Shown here: positions 25,420-39,600 of the stretch, piece after piece | How positions within the stretch are numbered: the stretch's first letter is position 1 | Layout of the letters: each line of letters opens with the position of its first letter | NCBI GenBank assembly: GCA_013398275.1 | Contig: VZSE01005866.1 | Span: 434,001 to 498,000 of the forward strand | Length of the DNA stretch: 64,000 bases | From: Promerops cafer | Lineage: Eukaryota > Chordata > Aves > Passeriformes > Nectariniidae | Reading direction: 5' to 3' | Notes under the pieces: model-generated | Told to the model about the DNA's origin: nothing | What the model saw: the letters and a program-made list of their open reading frames with translations, nothing else | Databases searched by the model: none | Made by a program: the position numbers and the translations under genes

Positions 25420-27111
25420 TCAAGCAAACCAATATTTTGGTTGAGGTCCTGTTTTCATACAAACTCTTTAAAGCCACATGATCTTGCATATAAACTGGAG
25501 GTAGTGACTAGGCCTGCTACTTTCACTAAAATCAAGAAATTGTCATTAGCTAAAAGTTGTGTTTTGTGGAAAAAATAGAGTATAAGAGAAAGAATAGAAG
25601 ACATAAATCTAGCATATGGTTTTTTTGTCATGTAATGGCTAGAAAGAGTCCAAGAGCTGGCAGTAAATAGGGTAGAAGTGAAGTAAATCAAAGAAGATGG
25701 TGGAAGTTACTACATTTGAAGTTATTTATAACCCTAGAAAATGGAAAACCTAAAAACTTGGCTGGAAACCTAGATGTATAGCTTAAGTTTTTAGCGTGAT
25801 GTGCCTCACCTCTGAAATAAATGTTTAGCAGCTGATATTGCAGAATAAAGTAATACAGGTGGGAAAAATATTTGCAACTTTTCTGTGCCCAGGCTCTTAG
25901 TGAACTCTTGTCATATTAAAACTTGTTGTTGGTTATGTGCAACAACATATTTGTATTCATTGCTACATTTCCTTGCTACAGGAAAACTGTTTATTAAACT
26001 AAAAAAATTGATATGTGCACTACTAGGTATCAAATATTTCACCTAAATGAGACTGGAACGTTATATATTTTCTAATATTTATTATTAAATATAAAGCTTT
26101 TACCTTTATAACCAGTTTTGTTTGCTTTAAAGAATAGATTCAAGAGTATCTTTGTATACATGGGAGTGTTAGTTTTAAAGCACAGTAGTTCAATAGTATT
26201 ACAATCTTCTTAAAAGAATTGTCCATGCTTCTGTCACCTAAAACCTGAGTGTTGTCTCTTGTGGAGTGCTCAGCGGGAAAGAAAATTTTACCTCGAACTC
26301 CTCCTTGCAAAGCCCTTCATTTTTCTGACTGTACTATCTCTCTGCAGGTAAGAATCTATATTTATATGAATCATAAAGCAGAAAAATATGATTTTGTAAA
26401 TATGAAAGGCTTATAAACTGAATATCTAACTACACTTGTTCACCATGAATTTTGAGTGATTCAGCAGGGCAAGTGATCATTCCCTACTGGCTTTAGTTTG
26501 CTGTGTGGTCTTACTGACATCTAAAGCTTCCTACCTAGTAAGCACAGACTCAACGTTCAGCAGGGGTCTGGAAGAAAAGACTCATTTGAACTGCCATCCT
26601 CCTTGACCAGTTGAGTTCTGGAGGGGTGGAAAATGAGAAAATAATTTATGTAACTGGACTTTTCTAATTGACTTTTACAGCTTTACCATGGTGGAGGAAA
26701 CAGTAGGTATGAGACTCTTATATCATCATTAATAGTAATAGCTCATCCTTCAGAGAAGATGGCTACAACCTAAACCATCTGTATCTTTTCACAGTGCCAA
26801 GAGAAGACAAATCCTAAACCAAGGAGGGCATATGCTCAGGAATCTCACAGGGAGAAAATCATCTGCCATTAGGTCAGTGGTGCAACTGTGAGCTTCTCCT
26901 AAATGCTATTACCCACCGATAATTACTAATCTGAATGAGCTGTCAGAAACCAAGGGGAGAGGAGACCAGTATGTGAAGAAAGATTTGTTAGGAAATAATG
27001 TCTTTGATTGTTCTGTTCTGTCTTTCACCATAAAACTGACAAGAAAGTATGTTAAGATGAAAGTGTACTGAACCTTTAGGAGGTGATTCCGTTTTGCTCT
27101 GCTTTGCTCTG

Positions 27112-27621
27112 GTGAGTCTGGATACTGCATCCAGCTCTGGGGTCTCCAACATAGGAAGGACACTGACCTGTTGGAGCGAGTCCAGAGGAAGGCCAACAAG
27201 ATGATTAGAGGGATGAAGTCCCTCTCCTATGAGGAAAGGCTAAGACAATTTAGATTGTTCAGCCTGGAAGAGAGGAGGCTGCAGGGTGACCTTATTGCAG
27301 TCTTCCAGTACCTGAAGAGCCTCCAAGAAAGATGGAGAGAGACAATTTACAAGGGCCTGTTGTGACAGGACTAGAGGGAATGGCTTCAAACTGAAAAAGA
27401 AGAGGGTTAGGTTAGATATTAGGAAGAAATTCTTTACTGTGAGGGTGGTGAGGCTCTGGAACAGTTTGCCCAGAGGAGATACAGAAGTGCTTGAGGCCAG
27501 GTTGGATGGGGCCCTGAGCAACCTGGTTAAGTAAAAGATGTCCCTGTGCATGGCAAAGGACTTAGAACTAGATGATCTTTAAGGTCCCTTCTGACCCAAG
27601 CCATTCCATGATTCTATGATT
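27112..27621 (+). mobile_element. CR1 LINE, 5'-truncated 3' end (forward)
   Basis: About 510 bases of the 3' end of a CR1 retrotransposon in sense orientation. The 5' part encodes the familiar C-terminal ORF2 peptide: LERVQRKANKMIRGMKSLSY, then EERLRQFRLFSLEERRLQGD and [10 protein letters not shown]. The 3' part contains AAATTCTTTACTGTGAGGGT, GAGGCTCTGGAACAGTTTGC and the terminus CCATTCCATGATTCTATGAT. The frame is broken: a TGA follows KGLL at 27363-27365, and further changes separate it from the distal frame. The 5' end is truncated, as usual for CR1. Insertion is by target-primed reverse transcription; this copy cannot move itself. Confidence 0.95.
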
Positions 27622-30600
27622 TATGAGCTAGTTACAAAAACATCCTAGCCACATATGAAACAGAAACAGTGGTTTATATAGTCCTAAATATATAAAAAGT
27701 GCTCAAATATTGTTTTCCCTTGTTCTTATGTCAGAAAGACGTGGTCTTCTATGATGCAACAAATTAAAATAGGGTAAAGAAAGGGCTTTCAAAGAAGTCA
27801 GTAGACCACTGTGATCTGCACAGATACTGTTTGTGGAAGATATGGCAGAAGGGAAAGGTATGACTTCTCAGTGGCAATGCCTTGCCACAAGTACTGGCAA
27901 TGAACACCTTTGCAGATGGTATTCATGGAGGAAGTTTTTCATGCTTCCAGATAGATGAAGTGCACTGTCCTCTATCTAGTAGAGGTACCTCTAGTAGTTT
28001 AGTTTAAAGCATTAGATTTGTGACACCATGAGATTCTGTTTTGCCTGATTTTCCTTGCTGAGAAGACTGAGGAGTCTGAACTCAGTCTTGTGCTGCAGCT
28101 GGTGCACACTGCTAAATAAGACGTCCCTGGACTCTCTGCAGGACATCACATGTGCTGTGATCTTGTATTTTCCCTTCATCAGACCTGGGCTGAATAACTT
28201 GCCTTTCAATAGCCTGCTAGACCCTGTGAAAGCATACTGTTATTAATGTGTGTGCGTGCATCTGTGTGCAGATGTGAAAGTACCACTGCTATGACTTGTT
28301 ATAACTAGAAATGGAAGTCAGGAAAAAAGTACTGATTCACTTGAAGCAATTTTTGGTTCAAGCCAATAACATAGATGCTTTTTATTGCAGGATGCTATGC
28401 TTAGGTCACTGCTTTTAGCATTACCTGTGTGCTTCCAGGTGTTGTCAAACTTGTCACACACAATAGCATATTTCCTTTTCTTCCACTGAAGTTGCTCTGC
28501 AAACTTTTTACCCAGGATAGCAGAATAAGAATACAATTGGAAGATGTTTGGTCACTGCTGTTAGTGCAATTTTTGAGGGCTTTTGCAGTCATTCTGAAAA
28601 ATTTGGAATAACAGCACTTTGGGATGCTTGGCCAAATGTCAAAATTCATTGAAATATGTGGCATTCTTAAACAGCTCAAAAATATTAACTACTGCTACAA
28701 GGAAAACATGCATGTGAGAAAAGTTTTTATTGGCTCTTTTCCTAGAATCCTATTTCTGCTTTCAGCTCCTGTTAGTGTTTTGGATCTACATTATGCCCAG
28801 CTGAGACTTTTAAGTTGAGATCTATACCTTGGTACATAAGGTATTAGATATATTTATAATCTTAAAAGTGCTACATATATATCAATACAAAAACTTGAAG
28901 TACCAATAGCAAAATAAAGTATAATTATTTCCAAGGGGAGGTGAGAGCAGTGTTTTTTGATAATGTCTAAATGAAAATAGTACCCATTACTTCTTATGAG
29001 AATATTGTTGTGCAAGCTATAAGAAAGAACTTATTTTCTTGAACTGTTATTTGTAGTCTCTGTCCTATAAATATACATTTTATTTCCACTATATTCTTTG
29101 TAATATGAAAGTAGCAAACTTAACAAATTTTGCATCTTTGCGTTTGGTTTTTTTTCAGTTGAATTTGGAATGTGCATTAAAAAGACAAAAGTTTTCACAG
29201 AAAACTCCCTTTAAATTCTGACATAAAGTGAAGGAATGTCATTCTAATCTCACAGCTCTTAATTGTCTTCAGTGGATAAAAGAGAAGAGAAATTTATACC
29301 ATATTTGAAATATGTGTATATAAATATACATATATAAATGCATGAAATTGCCGAAGATAGAGGCCAGCCTCACTCAGAAATTGTTGCTAGAGGAGTGGGA
29401 TGAAATACACTAGAAATATTGTGCTTCGTCAAACAATTAAATGCCACAGTTCAGATGAAGGGAAACAGATATGCAAGGTGGGCTAGCCAAATGTAAAAAG
29501 GTTAGTGAATATATTTTCTGGGCAGAAAGCACAAAAAAATAATTCTCCTCAAATAAACAGCTTAATTTTTACTAAATATATGCCATTTTATTATTTCCAT
29601 GGCACCAATAGCAATAATTCTGTCTCCTAGCCTGCTTCTTCCTGCAAGCATTTCCTTCAGTTTCTACCAAAAGTTATTAATTTTCCAACCTTTATCTGCT
29701 TAAGCAAATGAGGAGGAAAGGAACTAAGCTAGTAGACAAAAAATACTATTGCTCATAAGGCTCTGGTTTTAGGTGGATTTTCTGTTGGAATATCCAGTGT
29801 TTGTCAACTTCTTAGGCTACAAAAAGTGTTGCAAGAGCCATTTTTCTCATGTACCCTGGCCAGCTTTAAATTATCTATCTGGCAACTAACTATCTATCTT
29901 TCCTACCATCTATCTAGCTGTCCTAGCTATACAATGTACTATATAGTGGTCACCAGATAATTTTGTTGATGTTTTTCTTTCGTTATGTCCAGTGAATGAA
30001 ACATATTGAAGAATATTAGGGAGTTACCCAATGACTGGTTTGCGCCCACATGAAAACAAAAAGCCATTTTCTAATGGTATGAATCCAATGCAACTTCTCA
30101 AAAAGTATTTATGATTTCAGCTCTGGTAACTCTCTCTCTGGGATGACTCAAAGGAAATAAGTGAGTGTCCTTAATTTTATTTTTTTTTAAGTGATCTTCA
30201 ATGTATGTCATGTCATTGCCCTAGTTGAACAATCCACCTCAAACTAAGAAAGAGTTCACTTCTCAGATGAAGGTTAGAACATGAGAAATGTCACCCCATA
30301 AAATATTAGGAGCCTTCCAGGAAGTGGAGCCCTAAAACTAATGTAAGAAAACTGGAGAATTAGCAAGTAAAGTTCCTAAGCCAGAGGCACAATAATAATT
30401 CTTAATAGAAAAAAGGACCAAATAGAATAGTTAAAACAATTTATGATACAATTGTCTATAAAAGAGCCATTAAATCTGAACAAAAAAAAAGCTCAGCTCA
30501 GAAGCCTGGGTCTACCCTAATAGAAGCACTAAATAATGACCTCCTCCACTGAAAAAAATACGTGAACTTTTGGAAAAAGACTAGTATTAAAATGTTATAT

Positions 30601-33600
30601 CATTGCAAATACCTATGATTTTATTCCTTAATAGTGGTATAAGTCAGACATAAACCACGACAAATGACATTATCAGGAAAACAAAACAGATCATTAACAG
30701 GATAGTAACTTTGCCTTTTAAAGGACACTCCAGCAGTCTTTGGTACTGCTTGAACTCCAACTGACATTGCTGCAGGAACTATTGAAAGGTTTTATGTTCA
30801 GTACCATCTCTGTTACTAGAAGGAGATGATGGTAGTCAAAGCAATTCCCCTGCTTAGCCAGCCATAAGAACATTTTTTATCCCCTCGAGCCATGTATTTT
30901 ACATACAATCTGATGAAGATTTTTTTAACTAGTTTCTGTCTTGTACCTTTATACATTTAGGAATTGTAGCCTCTGAAGAGATAGAATCATACTGCTAAGC
31001 CACAAACTTAACCCAGTTATTTTTGTTGATTCAATTCAAATATCATTAAAAACTCTCCTTAAATTCTGGAAGGACAAATTTTACTTAAGATTTTCAAGCA
31101 CATGCTAAAATTTTAAATCCCCAGCTGATTAAACCTCTTGTGAATTTAATTAAGTCTTTAACCCAGTTTTTTTTCTTGTTAATACTGATACTTTCCTGGG
31201 ATCAGGTTCCTTGTATTGAGTAAGGATTAGATCCGGTTCTTCATGATACAGAGAAAAAAGCCAAAAAGATTTGCTTCATTCATGTATTTATTTAATTATA
31301 AACATGGAAAATATAGTAACTTCTACACTTCTTCAGTATGGAGTAAGAGTTTTGCTTAGATCTGAATGTAGGAGGAAAAGGTGACTGTATAGTTTATTTG
31401 GTCTTCAGTGTTTCAGCTGAGACAGGAAAAAGCAGTATCTGCTGTAATATTAATTTCTTCTTTGTTCTTATGTGACATTGTCGACACCTTTGTATAGAAG
31501 ATCCTGCATTCATAACAATGATAGAATTATTTGGAGTTTAACTAATTGTGGCTGATACTGAAATACCTTCTCTGCAAGATACTTATTACTGTCAGTCCCT
31601 GTTGCACTGAGCCCTAGGATACCAAACATATATAATAACTCTTTCAGCAGTTATCAAAAAGGCATTTAGTGAAATATGGATCTCAAATTGCTAAATATGT
31701 GAGTGGGCCAGAACAAAAGGAATGGGAAAAAAAATGAAGGAGAAGCCAAATTTTGTGGGGAATCATTGCTTCTTGAAAGAAAGAAAAAAAATGGTGTAAA
31801 AATTCAAGTATTTGGGGGCTGGCTTTTGAATGCAGTTCTTTTTAATTTTTGTGGTTTTTTTCCCCCACTACTTCAATGATATGCAAAGACATCATATATT
31901 TTCAAATAAACTAACAAATATGCCTCAAGAGATAGTGCCTTCAAGCACTGCAGACGTCAGCTAGGATTAATGGTCTAGAAAGCAGACTGCCCCTCTAGTA
32001 ACTCTCTTCACAGATCTAACCTCTCTGGAATTAATTTTTATGCTCCGATTAGAAAGATTAAAATAAAACAGAGCTTAGTGTTGAGTAGTATAATCGTTGT
32101 AATGTAAAAGAGAATATTTGAGCTCTTTCATTTCCCTAAACCACCTATGCAAACACAGTTTTAATGGCAAACATGATAGAAGCATTCTGTCCTTTTTGTA
32201 AGAGAATTCTGTCCTCCTAATGTAGAGCCTCAGTTCATCTGAAGCAGCTCTCAGACCTTTACTGAAAGGATTACCACTTTGAATTTGCAATCTCTTTTAT
32301 AGATGGACTGGTTGCTACACAGCTGGCACTGTTATTGCACAGTCCCATTTTGGTAATCTGTAATAGCCATCTGTGCCCTCTCAAAACCCTTCCAGATAAA
32401 ACCCAAGCATTTCTACGGTCCAAAGGTGTATACTAATGTTTCAGCATGGATTTAGGATGAGTATTTAATGGGAACATAAAATTATGTTATAAGGAGTATA
32501 TTGGCTTTAGAGGAATTGCTTCTATGTACTGAAAAAAAGATCCAGATCTTCACATTAACCAATTTGTGCATTTTTTGTCTAAACTAATTTTATTTTGAAC
32601 TACTGAAAATCAGCAAATTCTTACACTGTAATGGTTTTCTAAGCCTCTTTAAAGAAGAAGCTTTATCATGTCATATGGACTAAGACCATTCACTGGATAG
32701 CTAATTGACCTTCAGAATATATAACTTTTAGAAGGAAAAGGAAAATTTGATCCTCTATGTCTTTTATAAACCTTTTTCTAAGTGGAGAGTGGGGCATATA
32801 ATTGATAACTGTTTACCACAGTTATTTATTTAGTTTATTTCCATTCAGGTCTAAAGGATGAGTCAGCAACAAGTACAGACTGAACTTACTGTTTGGGGCT
32901 CTTATTTTTTTTTCTTTCAGCCATTATTTCCTTTCCTAAACTAAAATGAATTTTAACTTTAAAAAGAAAAAAAGCACACATTTTTACAATTCTGTCAAAC
33001 TTTGTGTATTTTGCCCACTGGTGAACTTTGTACTGTGCACAACAAATTTCTGTACTCTTTTGTTTTGTTTGCAGGATAATGCTGATAAAATGAAAATCAT
33101 AAAAACAGAGATGCTTGCTTCTTGTCACAAGCTAAACATTTGGGATAGAGGACTGTAGTGTGCTATTGGTATTAGATTCTTTTAAACACCAAAAGGCAAC
33201 AGAAATTTCATTGCAGATTTAACTTAAAACAATTGCTGACCCCAATTCTGCCTAAATTATGACTTGACTTGGAGACCAAGATCTGCTTTTGTTGCTCAGA
33301 TCAGTGGGTAAATCTAAAACTATGTTCCCACTGAAAGCCATCAAAGCCAATAAAATGTTTTTTAGAACATTTTCTGCAGTGGATGATGGTAACAAGCTTT
33401 GTGCAAGCAGCTTCCTCAGGGGAAGACAGTAAAAGGAGAGGGGAATTGTCCTTGCCCCTTTCCTGTGTTTTACTACCTCTTTGTCTCAGGCTATTCCAGC
33501 ACAATAGCAGATTCTGCAGGGTGAGAACAGGATAATGAGCGAAATATGAGGTGTCTTAGATCCTTCTACCCTTGCTCATAAAGGAAGAATTTGTTTTTTT

Positions 33601-36003
33601 TTTCCTCCAGACAGGTAGATGTGTTGTTGCCTGCTGAAGCCTCTATACTCATTGTGGTCTTTTCTGTATCTTCAGAACAGAAGGCCTTGAAAAGGTCTTT
33701 CTACGTGTAATGCAAAGTCAACGACCCAGTCTATTTGAATATGAGCAGTGGCTTATTTTTAAGTATCAGTTGATTTCCAGAAATTCAGTAGTTCAGAAAG
33801 TAAAATATGATTGCTATATCTGGATGAAGTAGTCATGAATCCTTTTCATGCTTTTTTATGTCTTTTGACATCGTAGTGAACCCAGAGAAGTTACTTTCTG
33901 TTGCTGTTGTACGTCATGTTGTGACAGTGTATCATGCACGTATGTTGTCTTCTATGGCTAAAGATCCAAATATGTACACATCATAGAAGCGATAGCAAGG
34001 ATTTTAATATTTATATCTAGTTCTGTTTCCAGAAGTGAAACAAAGATCAATTCTTAAAATTCTCTTTTTTTGTAGGTTGACCATAAACCCAGAATAAATA
34101 TTGGCAGCTAAAGATGTTATTGCAAACAGAAACTACCGAGTCAGTTTCCAGTTTCCAGTTTACAGAGAATGTAATTCTTGGGAAAATATTTATGATTTTT
34201 TTTTTTTTAAAGAGTAAGGGAATGAAAATGAGCCATGGAATAGTTCTCAGAGAGGTGTGGTTATAGAGCCTACACCATGCTGCTATGAGGAAAATAAAGG
34301 TGTTTCCTCCCAATAATGTAGAACTTTATGTAATTTGCTTAATTACATAACAAAACAGACAATGTTTTCATAACAGAGTAGGCATCCCATATAGCCATAA
34401 ACCCTATTGGAAGCTCAGGTCAGGGAAAGCCTCAAAGGTGTCTGAAGAGTCTGATTTCTTATGGAAACTCTGATCCTGCCATTGACCCTGTCACATTCTC
34501 AAATAATGTGATGTTGTAAAAGCCCTTCTTCCAATCATAATAACAATGTTAGAGTGATGGTAACTTTCTGTGCAATAATAAAAAGTCTTGTTTAATTTAT
34601 TGTTTAATCAGTCATTATGGCCTGTCATTTATTTTAATCCCTCTAAAAGATAATCCTATTTAATAATTGCAACAGGATTTGAATAATATTCAGACACAGA
34701 AGCGAAAATAACATAAACACAACATAAAATATTTGTTGCAACTCCTGTTATACTACTTCAGTACCAAAATTAAAAAGTGAGTCTGCCTATACTGGTTTGC
34801 TTGATTATGTATTTGAAATGAACAGAAAATGAAATAGAAAATGAAATTTAACGAGATGAAAATTTATTAGAGATACACGTCTTCGTTAAGATTTCTGTAT
34901 CAAAAGATGTGTGGTCCATAGATTCAGTAAGAAGCTAGGAAAAATAAGTCACTATGTTTTCAGAACATTTTGATTTTATGGTTCTGGGAATTATCAGCCT
35001 TATTTATAGGTAGTATTCAATTTGATTTATTAAATGATTCTACAAAGAATGTTTTACAGTGCAATAAAATCACAGAGCTTAACACTAAGGTGACCTTCAT
35101 CTGAAATATGCATATGAAAATACTCAGTTCATGTAAGGATAACCATTATTTTTTAGCTACATTAAATAATAATTTCCATTTATACAGCAGATATTGCTAA
35201 TCTGCCCCAATAATTTACCCAACAGTTTGTCATCTAACTTGGTGGTAAAATCAAAAATCTAAACCATGCAATCATTGTTATATGGCTTTAGTGATTTGAT
35301 GAATCAATATTGAAACAGCTGAGAAAAATAGTTTCCTGTCACTGAGATTGTTCTTCTGAAACTTCTGTCTCATGAAGTTCTTTTCACTTCACTGTATTTT
35401 ACAATTTCATAAAATTTTTCGCTGCCCATTTTGGGCATATTTGGGCATGAAGATATTTATCTAATTTTTTTACATCACTACAGAACAGCAAAATTTATGA
35501 TATTCATTAACACTGAGAATTCCACTGTTATATACTCTTCATTCATAAAGTAGTAAGTAATAAAAGAGAATTTTATTGGGAATCTACAGCATGAATCTTT
35601 ACATCAGGTGGTAGAGATCAGGAAAAATGTGACAAAAGTCAGCACTGTTATGCAACAAAATGAGTCTTAACAAAGAAAAGAGAAAAAAAAGTTGAAAAAT
35701 AGGACCTAAAAAAAAAAAAAGAAAAATCTATAAAAGAGTTGAGTACATCCTCTAATGTTTCCTCTGGAGCAGCACTGCTCTGAGTATCCCTTTATCATTT
35801 CCTGTGCTCTGAAAGCACTATGTATCATTGTAGGAACACTCTTCAACTTTACTTACCCTGAGGCAAATTACTCAGGCTGGCAAAGCTGTATATTTTGAGT
35901 TTTATGCTTTATTATTTGGAAATGCAAAGATCAGTTGCTACTATTATTTACATAGGCAAAAAGTAAGTATTGCTCCTTTTGCTTTAGAGAAAATGTATCT
36001 ACA
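27622..36003. other. AT-rich non-coding DNA, no gene seen
   Basis: No recognisable gene or larger repeat. Contains an imperfect TATC/ATCT tract at 29871-29917 and scattered short homopolymers, the largest an A-rich stretch at about 35680-35727. Open frames of 60-92 codons lack motifs or splice support. Confidence 0.6.
29871..29917. repeat. Imperfect (ATCT)n tract
   Basis: Several TATCTATCT units interrupted by non-repeat bases, consistent with a decayed tetranucleotide microsatellite. Confidence 0.75.
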
Positions 36004-36040
36004 GATGTCCCTTCCAACCCTAACTATCCTGTGATTCCGA
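36004..36040 (+). mobile_element. CR1 3'-tail remnant (forward)
   Basis: GATGTCCCTTCCAACCCTAA, then CTATCCTGTGATTC, matches the last about 35 bases of CR1 (GGTCCCTTCCAACCC...ATTCTRTGATTC). The body of the element is not recognisable upstream, so this is either a very short insertion or an old eroded copy. Confidence 0.6.
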
Positions 36041-38526
36041 AATTATGATGTAATAGGCAATACTTTAGTGAAGTCTGTGTTTTTCCCCTTTGGAAAATGC
36101 TGATGGATTGATGCTACAAATAATGACTGTTAATTAATTTTTTTTATAGTGCCTTTTATTTCAAACAAACCTTTCAATGTGGGGAGTTTTTTTTTTAAAA
36201 AAACTTACATTCTCTTTTTGATGGAGACTGTGGGGAGAGGTCAGAATCATAATATTTTTGTCCAATTTAGTGAGTGAATCGAAACATTTTTTATTGCTAA
36301 AGTATGATTTTAAAAATCTCTATTCTTTTAGAGGCCTATTTTCACTCAGAGTGGATATTCATATTTATATATCTCTGACCCTTTTTTTCCCTGATTGTAT
36401 AGGCTTTTACTCTTTGTGCTAGTTTTCTTACAATGTAGTAGTGGCTTCCTAGTTTCATCACATTGATTGAGAAGATGTCATCATTTCAGACACAAAGTAG
36501 CTTCTGCAATTATGCTGCAGGGAGACTCACCTTGACTCACCATATACAAAGAATCTCTGTTTAGAATTTAACAGGAAGATGCTTGGAATGTTTTCCAGAT
36601 TAAAAAAAAAAAAAGGACCTAACAACCCACAAACAAAACACCCCTCAAAACACAGAAAAATTGATTTTTTTAAGGAACTGAAATCTCTTTTCAGTGGTTT
36701 TCAGGGCAAATTCCTCTGCAGCTCCTAGTCAGCATGTAGCATATCTTTGGTGTACACATAAGATCATATGGAAGCTTGTTAGTACTACCTGTAGTACACC
36801 TGTAGTGTAACATTCAGGACCCAGCAGAAGTGGAATCCTGGTGTTCTGCTTCCGGGCAGGAGGCTGATTCTTTGAAATGATTGAAATTTAGCCTATTTGT
36901 GCAGCATGGGTTTATCAGCAACGAGCCTTGATTCCAGGTTTCCATTTCTCTCATTCTTTTCCCCCTCTGTGAGTATACATGAATTTACAACATAGTTCAT
37001 GGATGGCTTTCTAGCAAAAGCTTCCTTTGTGAATAAGACAAGCAAGAACTTGTTTGTGCAGGGCACAAGGTACAGTAATAAGAAGAGGCAGCTATTTAAA
37101 TAGTGTAGAGTAGAGAAGGTCTCTTAATCAGTCCAAATATATTAATATAGAACCGATTACAAACAGATTCCAGTACTTGTACTCAACCTGGGATGCAAAT
37201 GGTAGCAACATCACTTCATTCAATACTAAAATAAAGTGCTTATTTAACAGTTAATCAACATAGAGCTAGACTTAATAGGAAGCAATGAATCATGCTACAG
37301 TCAACATTTTTATGTCTGTAATTAATAAATAAATAAAATTACTAAGTAAGTCAGAATCACTTCCCCTCTTAGCCTAGTGAAATTCTTTCATTTATAGATA
37401 GAGAAAACACTTCAAGAAATAGATTTGCCTTTGATCATACTATTGCATGAGAGAAGGCCCAGTCAATGAGAACAGAAGAAAAAAGAGCATTGATAAAAAT
37501 AGAGTCAAGCAACAATAAAATGTAACAAATAAGAAAAAAATTGCAAAATGCTTGTGTACTAAAAGTATTTTCTCTGTGAACCCAGACACTGAAGTAATTA
37601 TAGGGAAGAAAAATTCTATTAAGCCAAGAATTTTCTTGAGCACTCTGATATTGAAAAAAAAGGTGAATATTTTTTAATTTTGGCACACCCATAATCTAAG
37701 GTGCTCATTCTCTTCTCATGATCTGGTGAAGCCTTATGTGCTCCTCTTTTGCCTTTAATTCATTATATTTGGGTTATTGTGTAATCCCAACAAATAACCA
37801 GTTATGTGAATTTGGGTCCATTATATTTTGTTTCCATTCAACATATTTTGGGCCTTCAGGTGTCTGACTTTGCCAGCAGTAAACTCATTGCTTTGTTTAG
37901 TTAATTTAATTTGTCATACCTCTATGAAAATAATTAAGGGTTTTGTGCATTCTCTATAGTATTTACTTTGCCTTTCACTAAGCTCTTTAGACTTAGATTC
38001 GAAGTGCTGTGTCTTTGCTTTCTTATTATAAAGAAAGAAATTTGAAGATGTACTGTTAGCAACTTCATTTACTGTAGTTTGTTTTTAATTGGGGATGACC
38101 TTTGCTAACTCAAGTAGGAGTAAGCAAACTAGCTTTATTAGAGATACACATCAACTAGCAAACATGATTTTAGAAGTAATACCTATAAGAATAAGCTAAT
38201 ATTTGTATTCTGCTTATAGGACCTGTCTTAGCATCTCCAAATTCTACTTCTCTTTCTCTAAATATCTCAAGACCATTGGTATAACATAGCTTTATGTGTC
38301 CCAGAAATAAACTGTGTTCTAGCAGTCAATGAAAAATGTTGTGTTCAGAGGTATGTCTTAAACCTAGCTCCTAAAGAAGGCTGTAGAAAATCTCCTACAG
38401 AGATTTAGCATCTACAGAAGACTGTGAGAAACAGCATATACCCAGTCATACATACACTGTGGCCCATGAAAAGAAAAAAAAGACAGACAGATATGTGTGA
38501 ATTGACAATAGATTCATATGAAATTT

Positions 38527-38556
38527 TACAGAATTACAGAATATTTTGAGATGGAA
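38527..38556 (-). mobile_element. Possible CR1 3'-end remnant (reverse)
   Basis: ACAGAATTACAGAATATTTT followed by GAGATGGAA resembles the complement of one CR1 subfamily terminus (CACAGAATATTTTGAGTTGGAA). The match fades after about 30 bases, so this may be an eroded copy or chance. Confidence 0.35.
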
Positions 38557-39600
38557 TTTGCAATTACAATTCTCATGTAGCAGTCAGGAAGTTCAAAAAG
38601 ACAATCTAGGCAATGCAGCTCAGGTACAGTGCCCAAATCTTTTGACATTAGGGATTCCCATTCAGGAGACATTTCCTCTCAGGATTAGGGAAGACTGGAA
38701 ACATGGGAATGTATGTGGGATACCTATTGACTCAAATTTGGCCAGTTTAGTCACTGTACCCGTCCAGTGTGCAGTAGCTTGTCCTGCTCTTTCTGTGCCA
38801 GCAGTACTGTAAACCTGGCAGAAGGTTTCGTAGCTGTTTCAAAGACCAAGCACAGCTTTCCTACCCTTGGAAACCAAGGTAAAAAAAGGACACAATCAGA
38901 ATTTTGATATGTATTGTTTCTCTTGGCCAGCCATGCTGGGCTGTGTTTCTAAATCTTTTATGTTAGACATAAATTTAAAATGATCTAGAGGGAAGTCAAC
39001 ATTTTCATTATATGTTGACAGATAACTATAATTTGCTTTTAAGAATGGTTAAAATTTATTTTCAGCAGTTTTTAGCAAACACAAGAATCATTTGCACTAA
39101 AATTCATTACCTCTTAGTTCAGGTCAGTAAAAATAGACATGTGTTTGCATTATAGCACACATTAAAGACCCTGAAGAAGCAGTTCCTGTATATTGGAAAG
39201 CTATCACATATCTTCAATTTGACATTAAAATATTTTTAAAAATGCAGAGTCCAGCAGCATGCATCCGATTAAAATACAACAGATTTATTAAATTCAGATT
39301 ACATATTTTAACCATATTAGTAACAAAATATTTTAATTCTTTTGCGAAGTTTCAGAAGTCTAGAAAGTAATCTGGTAGAATATTAAGACTTTGAGGCAGC
39401 AAAGCCTAAAATTTTAAATTGACAATCAGAAGAGTTTGGAACAAACGCCATTCCCTCCATTCTCAAGAACAATAGCACTTAATATGGGACCTTTGTTGCT
39501 GGCATTACACTAAAATAGTTAAGTGTGGTTGTGGTCCATGGAGACTAGGTTTTTGCCAGTAATCCTCCTATGAGGGTAACATAATACCCTGCAAATCTTC

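Larger units (their letters stand above)
22210..27111. other. AT-rich non-coding DNA with weak exon-like segments
   Basis: It holds a TCTA/ATCT-rich microsatellite at 22596-22650, an 18-bp perfect palindrome at 25402-25419, and four short splice-flanked segments (23317-23366, 26274-26347, 26681-26706, 26795-26872) that are discussed as a finding. A 110-codon open frame at 24119-24451 has no motif, and part of it comes from a TG-rich tract. No gene is recognised. Confidence 0.5.

Noticed and set aside
27171..27365. 64-codon open frame as a possible host gene
   Set aside because: The peptide is the CR1 ORF2 C-terminal region, so it is annotated as part of the retrotransposon.
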